A DNA stretch of 7,246 nt from Candidatus Zixiibacteriota bacterium (GTDB taxonomy: Bacteria; Zixibacteria; MSB-5A5; GN15; PGXB01). The notes under the pieces were generated by a model. It did not search any database, was not told the DNA's origin, and worked only from the letters and a program-made list of their open reading frames with translations. Shown piece after piece: positions 1 through 6,837 of the stretch. The first letter of the stretch is position 1, and the number at the start of each line of letters is the position of its first letter. The translations under genes and the position numbers were made by a program. The DNA is taken from the NCBI GenBank assembly GCA_003641425.1, contig QNAH01000139.1, positions 1 to 7,246 on the forward strand, written 5' to 3'.

Positions 1-545
1 CGTATCAGCAAAAACGTGGCGGCGGCGGCGGGAACCTCGGTGGGCACATCAAAATCGCCGAGGGTATAATCATCAGTATCTTGTCGTCCGCCGATAAAAG
101 AACCCCGTGATTTGAAAATATTTTTCATGGTCGGCAAATTTCGGCAGGTGGGCTGAAAACTGTCATCAGGATGGCGCATCCGTCCCGCGACAGCGCCTGC
201 TTCGGGAAGATCGATCAATGCCTTATACATGCAATCCAGAGCTCCCCTGTCGATGATAAAATCGGGATTGACGAACAGGATGAAATCGCCTTTCGATTCG
301 GCGACCGCCCGGTTGTTGGCGGCCGCAAAGCCGATATTTTTATCAGACCGGATAATTTTAACGTCCGGGAATCCGAATTCGATCGCTCTGACGGTGGCGT
401 CACCGGAAGCATTATCATGGACAATTATTTCGCCGACAGATGCAATCTCAGCCGACAATGCCTTCAGGCAGGATTCAATTCGTTCGATCGAATTGAAGGT
501 GACGACGATTGCTGATACTGATTTTTGAGGATTATTAACAGACAC
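1..545 (-). CDS. GT2 rhamnosyltransferase-like glycosyltransferase (WbbL-like), N-terminal part (3' end outside window)
   Basis: About 181 codons of a cytoplasmic GT2 enzyme are visible, and the frame runs open through the left edge. The frame opens at a GTG (545-543) that directly follows an in-frame TAA (548-546), three bases after the stop of the DPM1-like gene. The GT2 fold begins almost at once (VSAIVVTFNS), so no later start fits. Motifs seen are DNASGD (44-49, where relatives have DNxSxD), NIGFAAANN (70-78), FVNPDFIID (91-99, the metal-site NPD) and the PDDSFQP segment followed by RNLPTM (126-140). The latter resembles the dG-x-x-Q-x-S-x-R-x-x-Pt block of WbbL/RfbF-type dTDP-rhamnosyltransferases. 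Near the edge, VPAAAATFLLIR corresponds to the stretch ending in mLIRR in this family. No Shine-Dalgarno site is evident, so coupling with the upstream gene is likely. The fold call is firm; the rhamnose donor is only suggested by resemblance. Confidence 0.88.
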   Translation of the reverse strand, partial: MSVNNPQKSVSAIVVTFNSIERIESCLKALSAEIASVGEIIVHDNASGDATVRAIEFGFPDVKIIRSDKNIGFAAANNRAVAESKGDFILFVNPDFIIDRGALDCMYKALIDLPEAGAVAGRMRHPDDSFQPTCRNLPTMKNIFKSRGSFIGGRQDTDDYTLGDFDVPTEVPAAAATFLLI

Positions 546-548
546 TTA

Positions 549-1274
549 TTATATTTTGCCAAGCATTGACATTAATCTCAGATACCAGACCTTCCAGATC
601 GCCTCGCGGACAATATCCTTGGACATTTTGGATGTCCCCCGTTCACGGTCGGCAAAGACAATCGGGATTTCCTTGATACGGTAGCCTTTTTTCCAGACCC
701 GCATCGACACTTCTATCTGAAAAATATAACCGTTCGACCTGATCGCATCGAGATCAAGCGCCTCGAGCACTTCGCGTCGGAAGCATTTAAAACCCCCGGT
801 ACCGTCGCGGACCGGGAGTCCGGTCACGATTCGGGTATAGACATTGGCATAATAGGACAGCAACAGACGCTTCATGGGCCAGTTGATAACATTGACTCCT
901 GAGATATAGCGTGAACCGAGGACGAGGTCGTATTTTTCAATTGCGTTGAGAAAGTCGGGTAGGTATTTCGGGTCATGCGAAAAGTCGGCATCCATTTCGA
1001 AAATATAGTCGAATTTATGTTCGATGGCCCATTTGAATCCGGCGATATAGGCCCGTCCAAGGCCTTTCTTATTGGACCGGTGCAGGACATTGATACGGCT
1101 GTCTTCCAGGGCCATGCGGTCGACGATTTCCCCGGTTCCATCGGGGGAACTGTCATCGACCACGAGGACATTTATCCGGGAGTCTCTTTCGAGGACATCT
1201 TTAATAATGATCTCGATGTTTTCTTTTTCGTTATAGGTCGGAAATATAATCAGGGCTTTTTTTTCTTCGTTCAT
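549..1274 (-). CDS. GT2 polyprenol-phosphate mannosyltransferase-like enzyme (DPM1/Ppm1 type, no membrane helix)
   Basis: This probable polyprenol-phosphate mannose (or related hexose) synthase would use a GDP-sugar and polyprenyl phosphate at the cytoplasmic membrane face. The 241 residues match the compact, single-domain DPM1-type enzymes: IIFPTYNEKENIE (9-21), VLVVDDSSPDGTGEI (36-50), NKKGLGRAYIAGFKWA (68-83), the metal-binding MDADFSHDP (94-102), LVLGSRY (117-123), DGTGGFKCFRR (157-167), NGYIFQIE (181-188) and the late loop FADRERGTSKMS (207-218). The DADFSHDP and RxRGxSKMS elements are typical of true DPM-synthase relatives. No C-terminal helix is present, so membrane contact would be peripheral. 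The ATG shares ATGA with the stop of the YfhO gene and has no clear Shine-Dalgarno site of its own, pointing to translational coupling. An eight-A run falls at codons 4-7. Mannose is the commonest sugar in the family, but glucose or N-acetylglucosamine cannot be excluded. Confidence 0.92.
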   Translation of the reverse strand: MNEEKKALIIFPTYNEKENIEIIIKDVLERDSRINVLVVDDSSPDGTGEIVDRMALEDSRINVLHRSNKKGLGRAYIAGFKWAIEHKFDYIFEMDADFSHDPKYLPDFLNAIEKYDLVLGSRYISGVNVINWPMKRLLLSYYANVYTRIVTGLPVRDGTGGFKCFRREVLEALDLDAIRSNGYIFQIEVSMRVWKKGYRIKEIPIVFADRERGTSKMSKDIVREAIWKVWYLRLMSMLGKI

Positions 1275-3706
1275 ACGGCCGGGGCCAATCTTTTCTTATC
1301 TTTTATGTACATAACCAGGTAAACAATCAATATAATCGCCACCAGCAAAAGAGTCAACAAGGTAACATATTTCGCCGGATTATTCACCGCCCGATTATAC
1401 TTGAACAGTAACTGCTTTGTTCCCGCCTTAACCGGTACCGCTCGGAAGGCCCCATCGGCCCGGAGAATGTCGGTTTTTTGCCCGTCGGCATAGGCTTGCC
1501 AGGCATAGTAATAATTATCGGTCAGCACCAGGAGTGTATTTTGATCGGTGTTTATATCGACCAGCACCGAATCAGCCGAGTATGATGCAATCCGGGCCGT
1601 TCCGGTCACCGAGCCGCTGTCGGGGAGTATGGGCGGTTCTTTTTCAAGATAGACGGTTTGGCTCAAATCGGCCGGTCCGCCAAGAATCAGCGGGGTAATA
1701 TCTTTCCGTTCCGGTACCACTTCATAATCGTTAATGAGAAAAACGCGCGGGAAAGCGTTGGGATTTTCGTACAGGGTCACCTGGCCGAATTCCTGATTGA
1801 TTGTCAGGCTGTCGGGACCGAAATAATCTCCGGGGATACTGGCTTCTGCCGGAACAAGCAGGTACCTGGCGCCGACCAGATTAAGGAAACGGGGATTGGT
1901 CATGTGGCGCAGGCCCGGCCCTCCAAGGAGGTCATCGTACCAGCGGAGCTGGTTGCCGTGATAGCCGACTACGACCTCCGTGCCGAAGTACGGCAGGTAA
2001 TCGAGCCCGACCGCTTTTAAATTAAGGACCCGATATTTGCCCGGCAGACTGTTGATATGCTCGGTCATGCGATTGCTTGTGAATTGCGGACGGTAATCAT
2101 AGGTCTTGATAAAGCGGGAATCGAATCGGATGCCGTCGATCATTATCATCAGTGGAATTATCAGCAGGACAGCGGTAGCGGCCTTGCGGGATATAAAGAA
2201 CATGATTGTACCGGAAACAATGGTCGTAAACAGGAAGACGATCCAGAAGCCGGCTTTGATATGCGGGAGATTCAGGACGGCGAGGGTCCACTTGGTGACC
2301 CCCTGCTGGATCTCCTGAGTTTTGGCGGTGGTGTAAAAAATCGATGTGTATGCCGAAAGGAGCGATTCCCCGGCGACTGCGAAAAGCAGGGCCAGAAGGA
2401 ACAAACCGGCCGGTACGGAGATTAGATATATTTTTAATCTTCTCTTCGTCTGTGCGGTTGCCTCCGAAAAGCGGCTAATCAGGTATTGGACGCCCATCCC
2501 CGCCAGCAGGGAAACGGAAAAGAGAAAAATAAACATAATTGTAGACGGTGCTCTGAGCGATTTAACGCTTGGTATCAGATAATAGAATATTCGGAAGATC
2601 GGTGTTGTTCCTCCCAGAGCATAGATGAAGGCAAAGAGAGCCAAAGAGCCGAAGAAAATGGCCTCCTTTTTGCGATAAAAGAAGACTCCGATGGCGGCCA
2701 GGAAAAGAGAAATCACACCGGCGTATTCGGAGTTGTCTTTGAACACGTTTTTGCCCCAGTAGTACATACCTTCGCCGCCGGAGGTTCCGGAGAACTCGGG
2801 AACGACGAGCGAGACCGCTTCTTCTTCATTCATCGACCATGAGGTTGCCCAGTCGTAGCCGCGTTTGGTATCGGCCCGGGGCGAATATTTTTTGGTATAT
2901 ACATAGCCGGGGTAAAACTGTACCGCCGAGATAAAAAGGCCGATCACGACGGCCGCGGCCAGGAGGATACCCGGTTTGATGACTTTGCCGAGCGATTTTG
3001 TTTCCCGATATACGTTGATCAGTTTGAAAACGCCGTAAAATGCCACCACCCAGAGCATGTAATAAGAGAGTTGCGGGTGCGGGCTGAGTATTATGACACC
3101 GATGACGAGTCCGAGGAGGGTGAAGTTGAGAATCGGTTTGCGTTCGAAGGCACGGTCAAGAAAGAGAATCACCAGCGGGAAAAGGGTGGTGACGAAGATT
3201 TTGCCGTCGTGGCCCGGCGCCACCAGTGAAACCAGGAAGCCCGAAAACATGTAGCCGAAGGCGGCCACCGAGGCCGGGATTTTGGAGAGTTTGAACTGCC
3301 GGGCGGCGAAATACATGAAAATACCGGCGAGGAAAATATGAATGACGAGGTTAAGGCCGAGCATGCGATAAAAGTTGCCGACGAATTTCAGGATCGACAG
3401 GGGGTAGTATATATCGCCGTGGAAGGCATCGATAAAGGGTATCCCGCCGAAAATGTAAGGATTCCAAACCGGGATAGCGCCATGCATCTTGAAATACTCG
3501 ACATAAAAATGACGGAAGAATATTCCGGCGTTGATGGTATCCGAGCCGTAGAGCATTTTGTCGGAGAATAAAAAATCGCGAAACAGGATAATGACTCCAA
3601 TAAACATGACCGCAATAATGACAGGGGTATAATATTTCGATTTCTGGGGATCGAGATTCAATTGCGGTGCTTGTTGTTTGGCGGTTTTCTTCGTCTTCTT
3701 ACTCAT
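1271..3706 (-). CDS. YfhO-family polytopic membrane protein, probable GT-C-type glycosyltransferase
   Basis: The 811-residue protein has a Lys-rich cytoplasmic N-terminus (1-25), roughly 13 membrane helices between about 28 and 525, a large soluble extracytoplasmic domain (about 530-775), one last helix (about 778-800) and a basic cytoplasmic tail. YfhO hallmarks are visible: an acidic first loop (MLYGSDTINAG, Asp56), WNPYIFGGIPF (81-91), a loop leading to IYYP, APGHDGKIF (163-171), SPHPQLSYYM (208-217), YSPRAD, VVPEFSG (301-307) and SLRAPSTIMFIF (383-394). Bacillus and Listeria YfhO-type proteins act with a CsbB-like GT2 and a GtcA flippase to add sugars to lipoteichoic acid outside the cell. 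Here the acceptor must be something else or is unknown. The length is near the family norm and no frameshift is seen. It has a strong ribosome binding site, follows the CsbB-like GT2 by 53 bases, and its stop overlaps the next gene in ATGA. The transferase role is inferred from the family. Confidence 0.88.
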   Translation of the reverse strand: MSKKTKKTAKQQAPQLNLDPQKSKYYTPVIIAVMFIGVIILFRDFLFSDKMLYGSDTINAGIFFRHFYVEYFKMHGAIPVWNPYIFGGIPFIDAFHGDIYYPLSILKFVGNFYRMLGLNLVIHIFLAGIFMYFAARQFKLSKIPASVAAFGYMFSGFLVSLVAPGHDGKIFVTTLFPLVILFLDRAFERKPILNFTLLGLVIGVIILSPHPQLSYYMLWVVAFYGVFKLINVYRETKSLGKVIKPGILLAAAVVIGLFISAVQFYPGYVYTKKYSPRADTKRGYDWATSWSMNEEEAVSLVVPEFSGTSGGEGMYYWGKNVFKDNSEYAGVISLFLAAIGVFFYRKKEAIFFGSLALFAFIYALGGTTPIFRIFYYLIPSVKSLRAPSTIMFIFLFSVSLLAGMGVQYLISRFSEATAQTKRRLKIYLISVPAGLFLLALLFAVAGESLLSAYTSIFYTTAKTQEIQQGVTKWTLAVLNLPHIKAGFWIVFLFTTIVSGTIMFFISRKAATAVLLIIPLMIMIDGIRFDSRFIKTYDYRPQFTSNRMTEHINSLPGKYRVLNLKAVGLDYLPYFGTEVVVGYHGNQLRWYDDLLGGPGLRHMTNPRFLNLVGARYLLVPAEASIPGDYFGPDSLTINQEFGQVTLYENPNAFPRVFLINDYEVVPERKDITPLILGGPADLSQTVYLEKEPPILPDSGSVTGTARIASYSADSVLVDINTDQNTLLVLTDNYYYAWQAYADGQKTDILRADGAFRAVPVKAGTKQLLFKYNRAVNNPAKYVTLLTLLLVAIILIVYLVMYIKDKKRLAPAV

Positions 3707-3712
3707 GGTATT

Positions 3713-3717
3713 CCTCC
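3713..3717 (-). promoter_or_regulatory. Strong Shine-Dalgarno site of the YfhO-family gene
   Basis: GGAGG on the minus strand lies six bases before the ATG at 3706-3704, with ideal spacing. It sits in a 53-base spacer (3707-3759), the only gap longer than 15 bases in the window. I saw no terminator hairpin and no convincing -35/-10 pair there. It is the best ribosome binding site in the window, which suggests this gene is translated independently of its upstream neighbour. Confidence 0.75.
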
Positions 3718-3759
3718 AACCAGCTTTTTAAAGGAATCCTACTTTATGGAAATGACAGG

Positions 3760-4695
3760 TTATTTTTTCGATATCCCGTCTATTTTATCTATTTTTTTCC
3801 TGATACCGCCCAGCTCTTCTTTCATCGAGGCCATCGCCTCGGCCAGGAACCCGAGGATAAACAATCCCAATCCCAGTCCCATGAGCAGAATAACGAGATA
3901 AAGCATGGGGCGGAAACCTTCGCCCTGGACAAAGCGGAGGTATATCGCGATCAGGCCGACCAGAATACCCAGCCCGAACGATATCGAACCCAGAGCGCCA
4001 AAAAAGAGCAGCGGTTTTTTCAGAAGCGACAACTGGGCCTTAACGGCGATCATATCCAGAACCCCGATAGGTATTCGCAGGAGTCCGGAAAACTTCGATT
4101 TTCCCCAGTGGCGGTCATAGAGAGGTATTTTCACCTCGGCGATACGGTGGCCCAGGTCGGCGGCCAGCGGCACAAGGTATCGGTGCCAGTCCTTGCGGAG
4201 GAACATATCCTTAACCACGTCGGCCTTGAAGGCCTTGGCCGAATTGAGGTCATGTACATTCAGCCTGAAGATCTTTCGTGAGATATAATTGTAAATGGTA
4301 GAGACAAAGCGTTTTTTGTATTTGCCCTGTTTCCAGCCGGCGACGACATCGGCTCCCTCGAACAGGGGCTGTACCAGGGCCGGTATGTCTTCAGGCAGAA
4401 ATTGGAGGTCGGCCGGGTAAAAAACATACATATCGCCGGCGGCGACCTCGAATCCGGTCTTAAGTCCCTCGGTCAGGCCCATGTTGACATGATGGCGGGC
4501 GAATTTGATATAATCGTATTGCGCGGCCGCTTCCCGGATCTTTTCGAGAGTACTGTCGGTTGACCCGTCATCGATCAAGACCAGCTCATAGTTGTGTTCC
4601 GCCTTTTGCACCATCTCGTCGAACAGGCGGCATAATTCAGGGATATTTCCCTCTTCATTGTATGCAGGAATAACTACGGAGATGAGATTGTTCAA
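3760..4695 (-). CDS. GT2 polyprenyl-phosphate glycosyltransferase with two C-terminal membrane helices (GtrB/ArnC/CsbB-like)
   Basis: This enzyme is expected to transfer a sugar from a nucleotide donor to polyprenyl phosphate at the cytoplasmic face of the membrane. The 311 residues start with the GT-A nucleotide-binding fold: ISVVIPAYNEEGNIPEL (5-21), LVLIDDGSTDSTLEKI (38-53), HHVNMGLTEGLKTGFEVAAGD (68-88) and the metal-site region FYPADLQFLPED (92-103). The acceptor-side elements follow: DLNSAKAFK (149-157), HRYLVPLAADLGHRIAEV (171-188) and YDRHWGKSKFSGLLR (193-207). Two membrane helices lie at about 228-253 and 263-286, ending in a Lys-rich amphipathic tail; this is the architecture of GtrB, ArnC and CsbB. 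The metal site reads PAD where many relatives have DAD. The start is TTG with a Shine-Dalgarno site at 4707-4712. The gene stands between a GT-C enzyme and a YfhO protein, either of which could consume its product. The family is clear; the sugar is not. Confidence 0.9.
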   Translation of the reverse strand: MNNLISVVIPAYNEEGNIPELCRLFDEMVQKAEHNYELVLIDDGSTDSTLEKIREAAAQYDYIKFARHHVNMGLTEGLKTGFEVAAGDMYVFYPADLQFLPEDIPALVQPLFEGADVVAGWKQGKYKKRFVSTIYNYISRKIFRLNVHDLNSAKAFKADVVKDMFLRKDWHRYLVPLAADLGHRIAEVKIPLYDRHWGKSKFSGLLRIPIGVLDMIAVKAQLSLLKKPLLFFGALGSISFGLGILVGLIAIYLRFVQGEGFRPMLYLVILLMGLGLGLFILGFLAEAMASMKEELGGIRKKIDKIDGISKK

Positions 4696-4706
4696 TTTGT
4701 ACAGGT

Positions 4707-4712
4707 TCCTCT
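4707..4712 (-). promoter_or_regulatory. Ribosome binding site supporting a TTG start for the GT2 gene at 4695
   Basis: AGAGGA on the minus strand overlaps the TAG stop of the GT-C gene and lies 11 bases before the TTG at 4695-4693. The only other in-frame candidate after that stop is a CTG at 4704-4702, which would leave almost no room for this site. The GT2 fold begins four residues after the TTG (ISVVIPAYNEE), so no later start is plausible. Confidence 0.6.
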
Positions 4713-6837
4713 AATTTAAATGTCCGTCGATATCTCGGGACAATTTACGTGAATCGGGATTATATTTGCGAGCCATCTCAAATTCTTTTTCGCCTTCAGC
4801 TTTCAGCGTCAAGTCGCCTGTTTGCTTATACATTTTAATATAGAATTCACCGAGCTTAAAATGCAAGTAAAAATCGGTCGGGCAATACTCGACCGCTTTT
4901 TTAAAATAATACCCCGCCCCCTCATAATATTTATTATCCATGGCCAGTTTGCCCAGGATAAAATTGCCGGAGATGTTGTCGGGGAACTGTTTTTCATATA
5001 TTTCCATGAGCTGGAGACCCCGCTCAAAATCACCGGAGCCATAAGCCATAATGGCCGTTTCATAGACCGACATCACATATCTCGAGGCGGTCGGATTACC
5101 GGTGAATTCGGCGATGCGGTAGAGACTGATATCGCGTCCGCCGATCCGGTATTTGCATATCGAAACCGCCTTATCCATCAGTTCAGGGTAGTTCTTTCTG
5201 GCGATTTCGAGATTGCTTTTATCCAGCAAAAGGTGGGTGACCGGATATTTTTTGAAAAAATCGGGGTCGACGCTGGCCACCCCGAACATATGAATCAGGT
5301 TCATAAACCTGTTTTCCAGTGTCAGTGCCGGTGCATAAGGGCCGGAAATAACCGCCTCGGACGAAACAACGGTGGTTAGATCGCGGGAATTCTTTTCGAT
5401 AAGATAGGTGGCGTTGTTGTGCCAGCCGAGATATTTAACGGCTCCCGGAATCACCACCAGGATAACCGCCGCCAGAACGATAAAATTTTTAAACCATCGG
5501 GGCGGTCTCAATATCGAATCCGGACCAAACCGCATTATAAGAACGGAAATGATTGTGATGCCAAAGGTGATGCCCAGAACAACGCCGCGGGTCTCGATAT
5601 AATGAAACGGTGATCCGAAGAGGTTGTAAATCGGCCCGGTCCACTGGTAAACCGGAATTGCCGCCATAATAAAAAATATCACGGGGAAAAGAAGGTAACC
5701 CCGTCTATGCAAACCGGTCGATATATTTTGGACCAGATAACTGATAAAGACTGCCGCCAGGGCGCAAATCGGGTAGATCAGCATGGTCTGGTAGCGAAGC
5801 GGGCGGTAGTTCCATATCATCAGCGAGCCATAGGCGGCAATGACGAGGGTAATCAGGAAGATTACCCCGGGAGTGATCCCGAAAAACCTGTTTTTCCAGC
5901 TTTCACGAAAACCGATCCGATAGAAAAATATCAGAAGCATGGCCCATGTCAGAAGTGCCGGGATCGGCATCCGCGGCAAAAGACGGCTCCGGGCGCCGAA
6001 GGAGAGAAATCTGTATATGAACATATCATAATATTGCAGTGCCTGCGGTGTCCCATAGAGATCGAGAGCCTGCTCCTGCACATACCCGGAAACCATGGCA
6101 GTGGCGGGGCGATAGCTGAAAAAATACCAGAAGACTAAAATGCCCAGAAAACCGGCGGCAAACAGTGCATATTGAAGAATCGCTTTTTTTATGGTTTCCC
6201 GTTGATTGAAGAAGATATCATAGGCGGCGTAGCAGGCCAATGGAAAGAGGTAAATCATCCCGATAAGTTTGCCGAAGAAAATACCCGCCGCCAGGGCTAT
6301 CCCGCCGATTACAAAAGCATACGTCCTGCGGGCATAGACCAATATGGTGAAGGACAGGATGGCAAAGAAATTCATGCTGTTTTCAAGAAACGGCAATCGC
6401 CCATAGAAAATCTGGTTATAATCGAGAGAAATGAATATGAGATAAATCACTGCGGCCAGCGAACCGGCGATTTTTCTCAACGCAAAATACATGAGTATCA
6501 CCGTTGAGAAAGAAAAACACAGTCCGGCCATATTGGACTGCCAGTAACCGAGCCCGGCGATCTTGAATATAATGACGGACATCAGGGTCATGGCAGATTT
6601 GAGAAAGAAGATCAAACGAAAATCACCAAGGGGATTGAATGATCCCCACAGGGCAAAGTTGCGGGCAAAAGAGACATACTGGGCCGGATCGGTATAGACA
6701 CCATGACTGGCCGATATGCCCAACGGCGGGTCGGCCGAGAGCTGGTTGACCCGCAGTATCAGGGAAAATGTGACCAGCAGAATAAAGGCGATGGCCTCGA
6801 GTCTGACAGGTATCTCGTATTTTTTCTCAGGCGGCAA
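4711..6837 (-). CDS. GT-C-type (ArnT/GT39-like) membrane glycosyltransferase with C-terminal TPR-like domain
   Basis: This is probably an integral-membrane glycosyltransferase that uses a polyprenyl-phosphate sugar on the outer face of the cytoplasmic membrane. The 708 residues begin with a short cytoplasmic N-terminus and a first helix at about 11-31. A long extracytoplasmic loop follows with the Asp-bearing motif VYTDPAQYVSFARN (Asp50), the usual place of the catalytic acid in GT-C enzymes. About 11 more hydrophobic helices run to about residue 470. Between them are FLEN (151-154), in the position of a second acidic motif, and RPLRYQ (345-350), like the Arg-Tyr element seen in ArnT/GT39 relatives. 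Residues 471-585 look soluble. Residues 588-705 form two to three TPR-like helical repeats (for example AIMAYGSGDFERGLQLMEIY and LGKLAMDNKYYEGAGYYFKKAVEYCP). The start is TTG, fixed by an upstream in-frame stop. It overlaps the aminotransferase gene by 11 bases and ends 15 bases before the next GT2 gene. Donor and acceptor are unknown. Confidence 0.85.
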   Translation of the reverse strand: MPPEKKYEIPVRLEAIAFILLVTFSLILRVNQLSADPPLGISASHGVYTDPAQYVSFARNFALWGSFNPLGDFRLIFFLKSAMTLMSVIIFKIAGLGYWQSNMAGLCFSFSTVILMYFALRKIAGSLAAVIYLIFISLDYNQIFYGRLPFLENSMNFFAILSFTILVYARRTYAFVIGGIALAAGIFFGKLIGMIYLFPLACYAAYDIFFNQRETIKKAILQYALFAAGFLGILVFWYFFSYRPATAMVSGYVQEQALDLYGTPQALQYYDMFIYRFLSFGARSRLLPRMPIPALLTWAMLLIFFYRIGFRESWKNRFFGITPGVIFLITLVIAAYGSLMIWNYRPLRYQTMLIYPICALAAVFISYLVQNISTGLHRRGYLLFPVIFFIMAAIPVYQWTGPIYNLFGSPFHYIETRGVVLGITFGITIISVLIMRFGPDSILRPPRWFKNFIVLAAVILVVIPGAVKYLGWHNNATYLIEKNSRDLTTVVSSEAVISGPYAPALTLENRFMNLIHMFGVASVDPDFFKKYPVTHLLLDKSNLEIARKNYPELMDKAVSICKYRIGGRDISLYRIAEFTGNPTASRYVMSVYETAIMAYGSGDFERGLQLMEIYEKQFPDNISGNFILGKLAMDNKYYEGAGYYFKKAVEYCPTDFYLHFKLGEFYIKMYKQTGDLTLKAEGEKEFEMARKYNPDSRKLSRDIDGHLN

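Noticed and set aside
18..29. Four tandem GGC triplets as a possible microsatellite
   Set aside because: They encode four Ala in frame in the WbbL-like GT2, in a region where small residues are normal for the family. Length change would not shift the frame, and four copies is too few to call a repeat.
171..528. Two overlapping plus-strand frames of about 100 codons near the left edge
   Set aside because: Both are antisense to the WbbL-like GT2, which carries the DNASGD, NIGFAAANN and NPD motifs in the correct order. The plus-strand products have no recognisable features.
3707..3759. Possible internal promoter or terminator in the 53-base spacer before the YfhO gene
   Set aside because: No TTGACA-like -35 element at proper spacing, no GC-rich hairpin with a T tract, and only a short AGGATTCCT near-palindrome. 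The strong Shine-Dalgarno site is the only signal I can support.
3667..4281. Long plus-strand reading frame of 204 codons
   Set aside because: It lies antisense to the GtrB-like GT2, whose motifs are all in place. The predicted product is rich in Gln, Arg and His with no recognisable domain, has no convincing ribosome binding site, and crosses the intergenic spacer.
4822..5379. Plus-strand reading frame of 185 codons
   Set aside because: It is antisense to the soluble and TPR-like part of the GT-C gene and shows no motif of its own. It is best explained as a mirror of the codon bias of the real gene.
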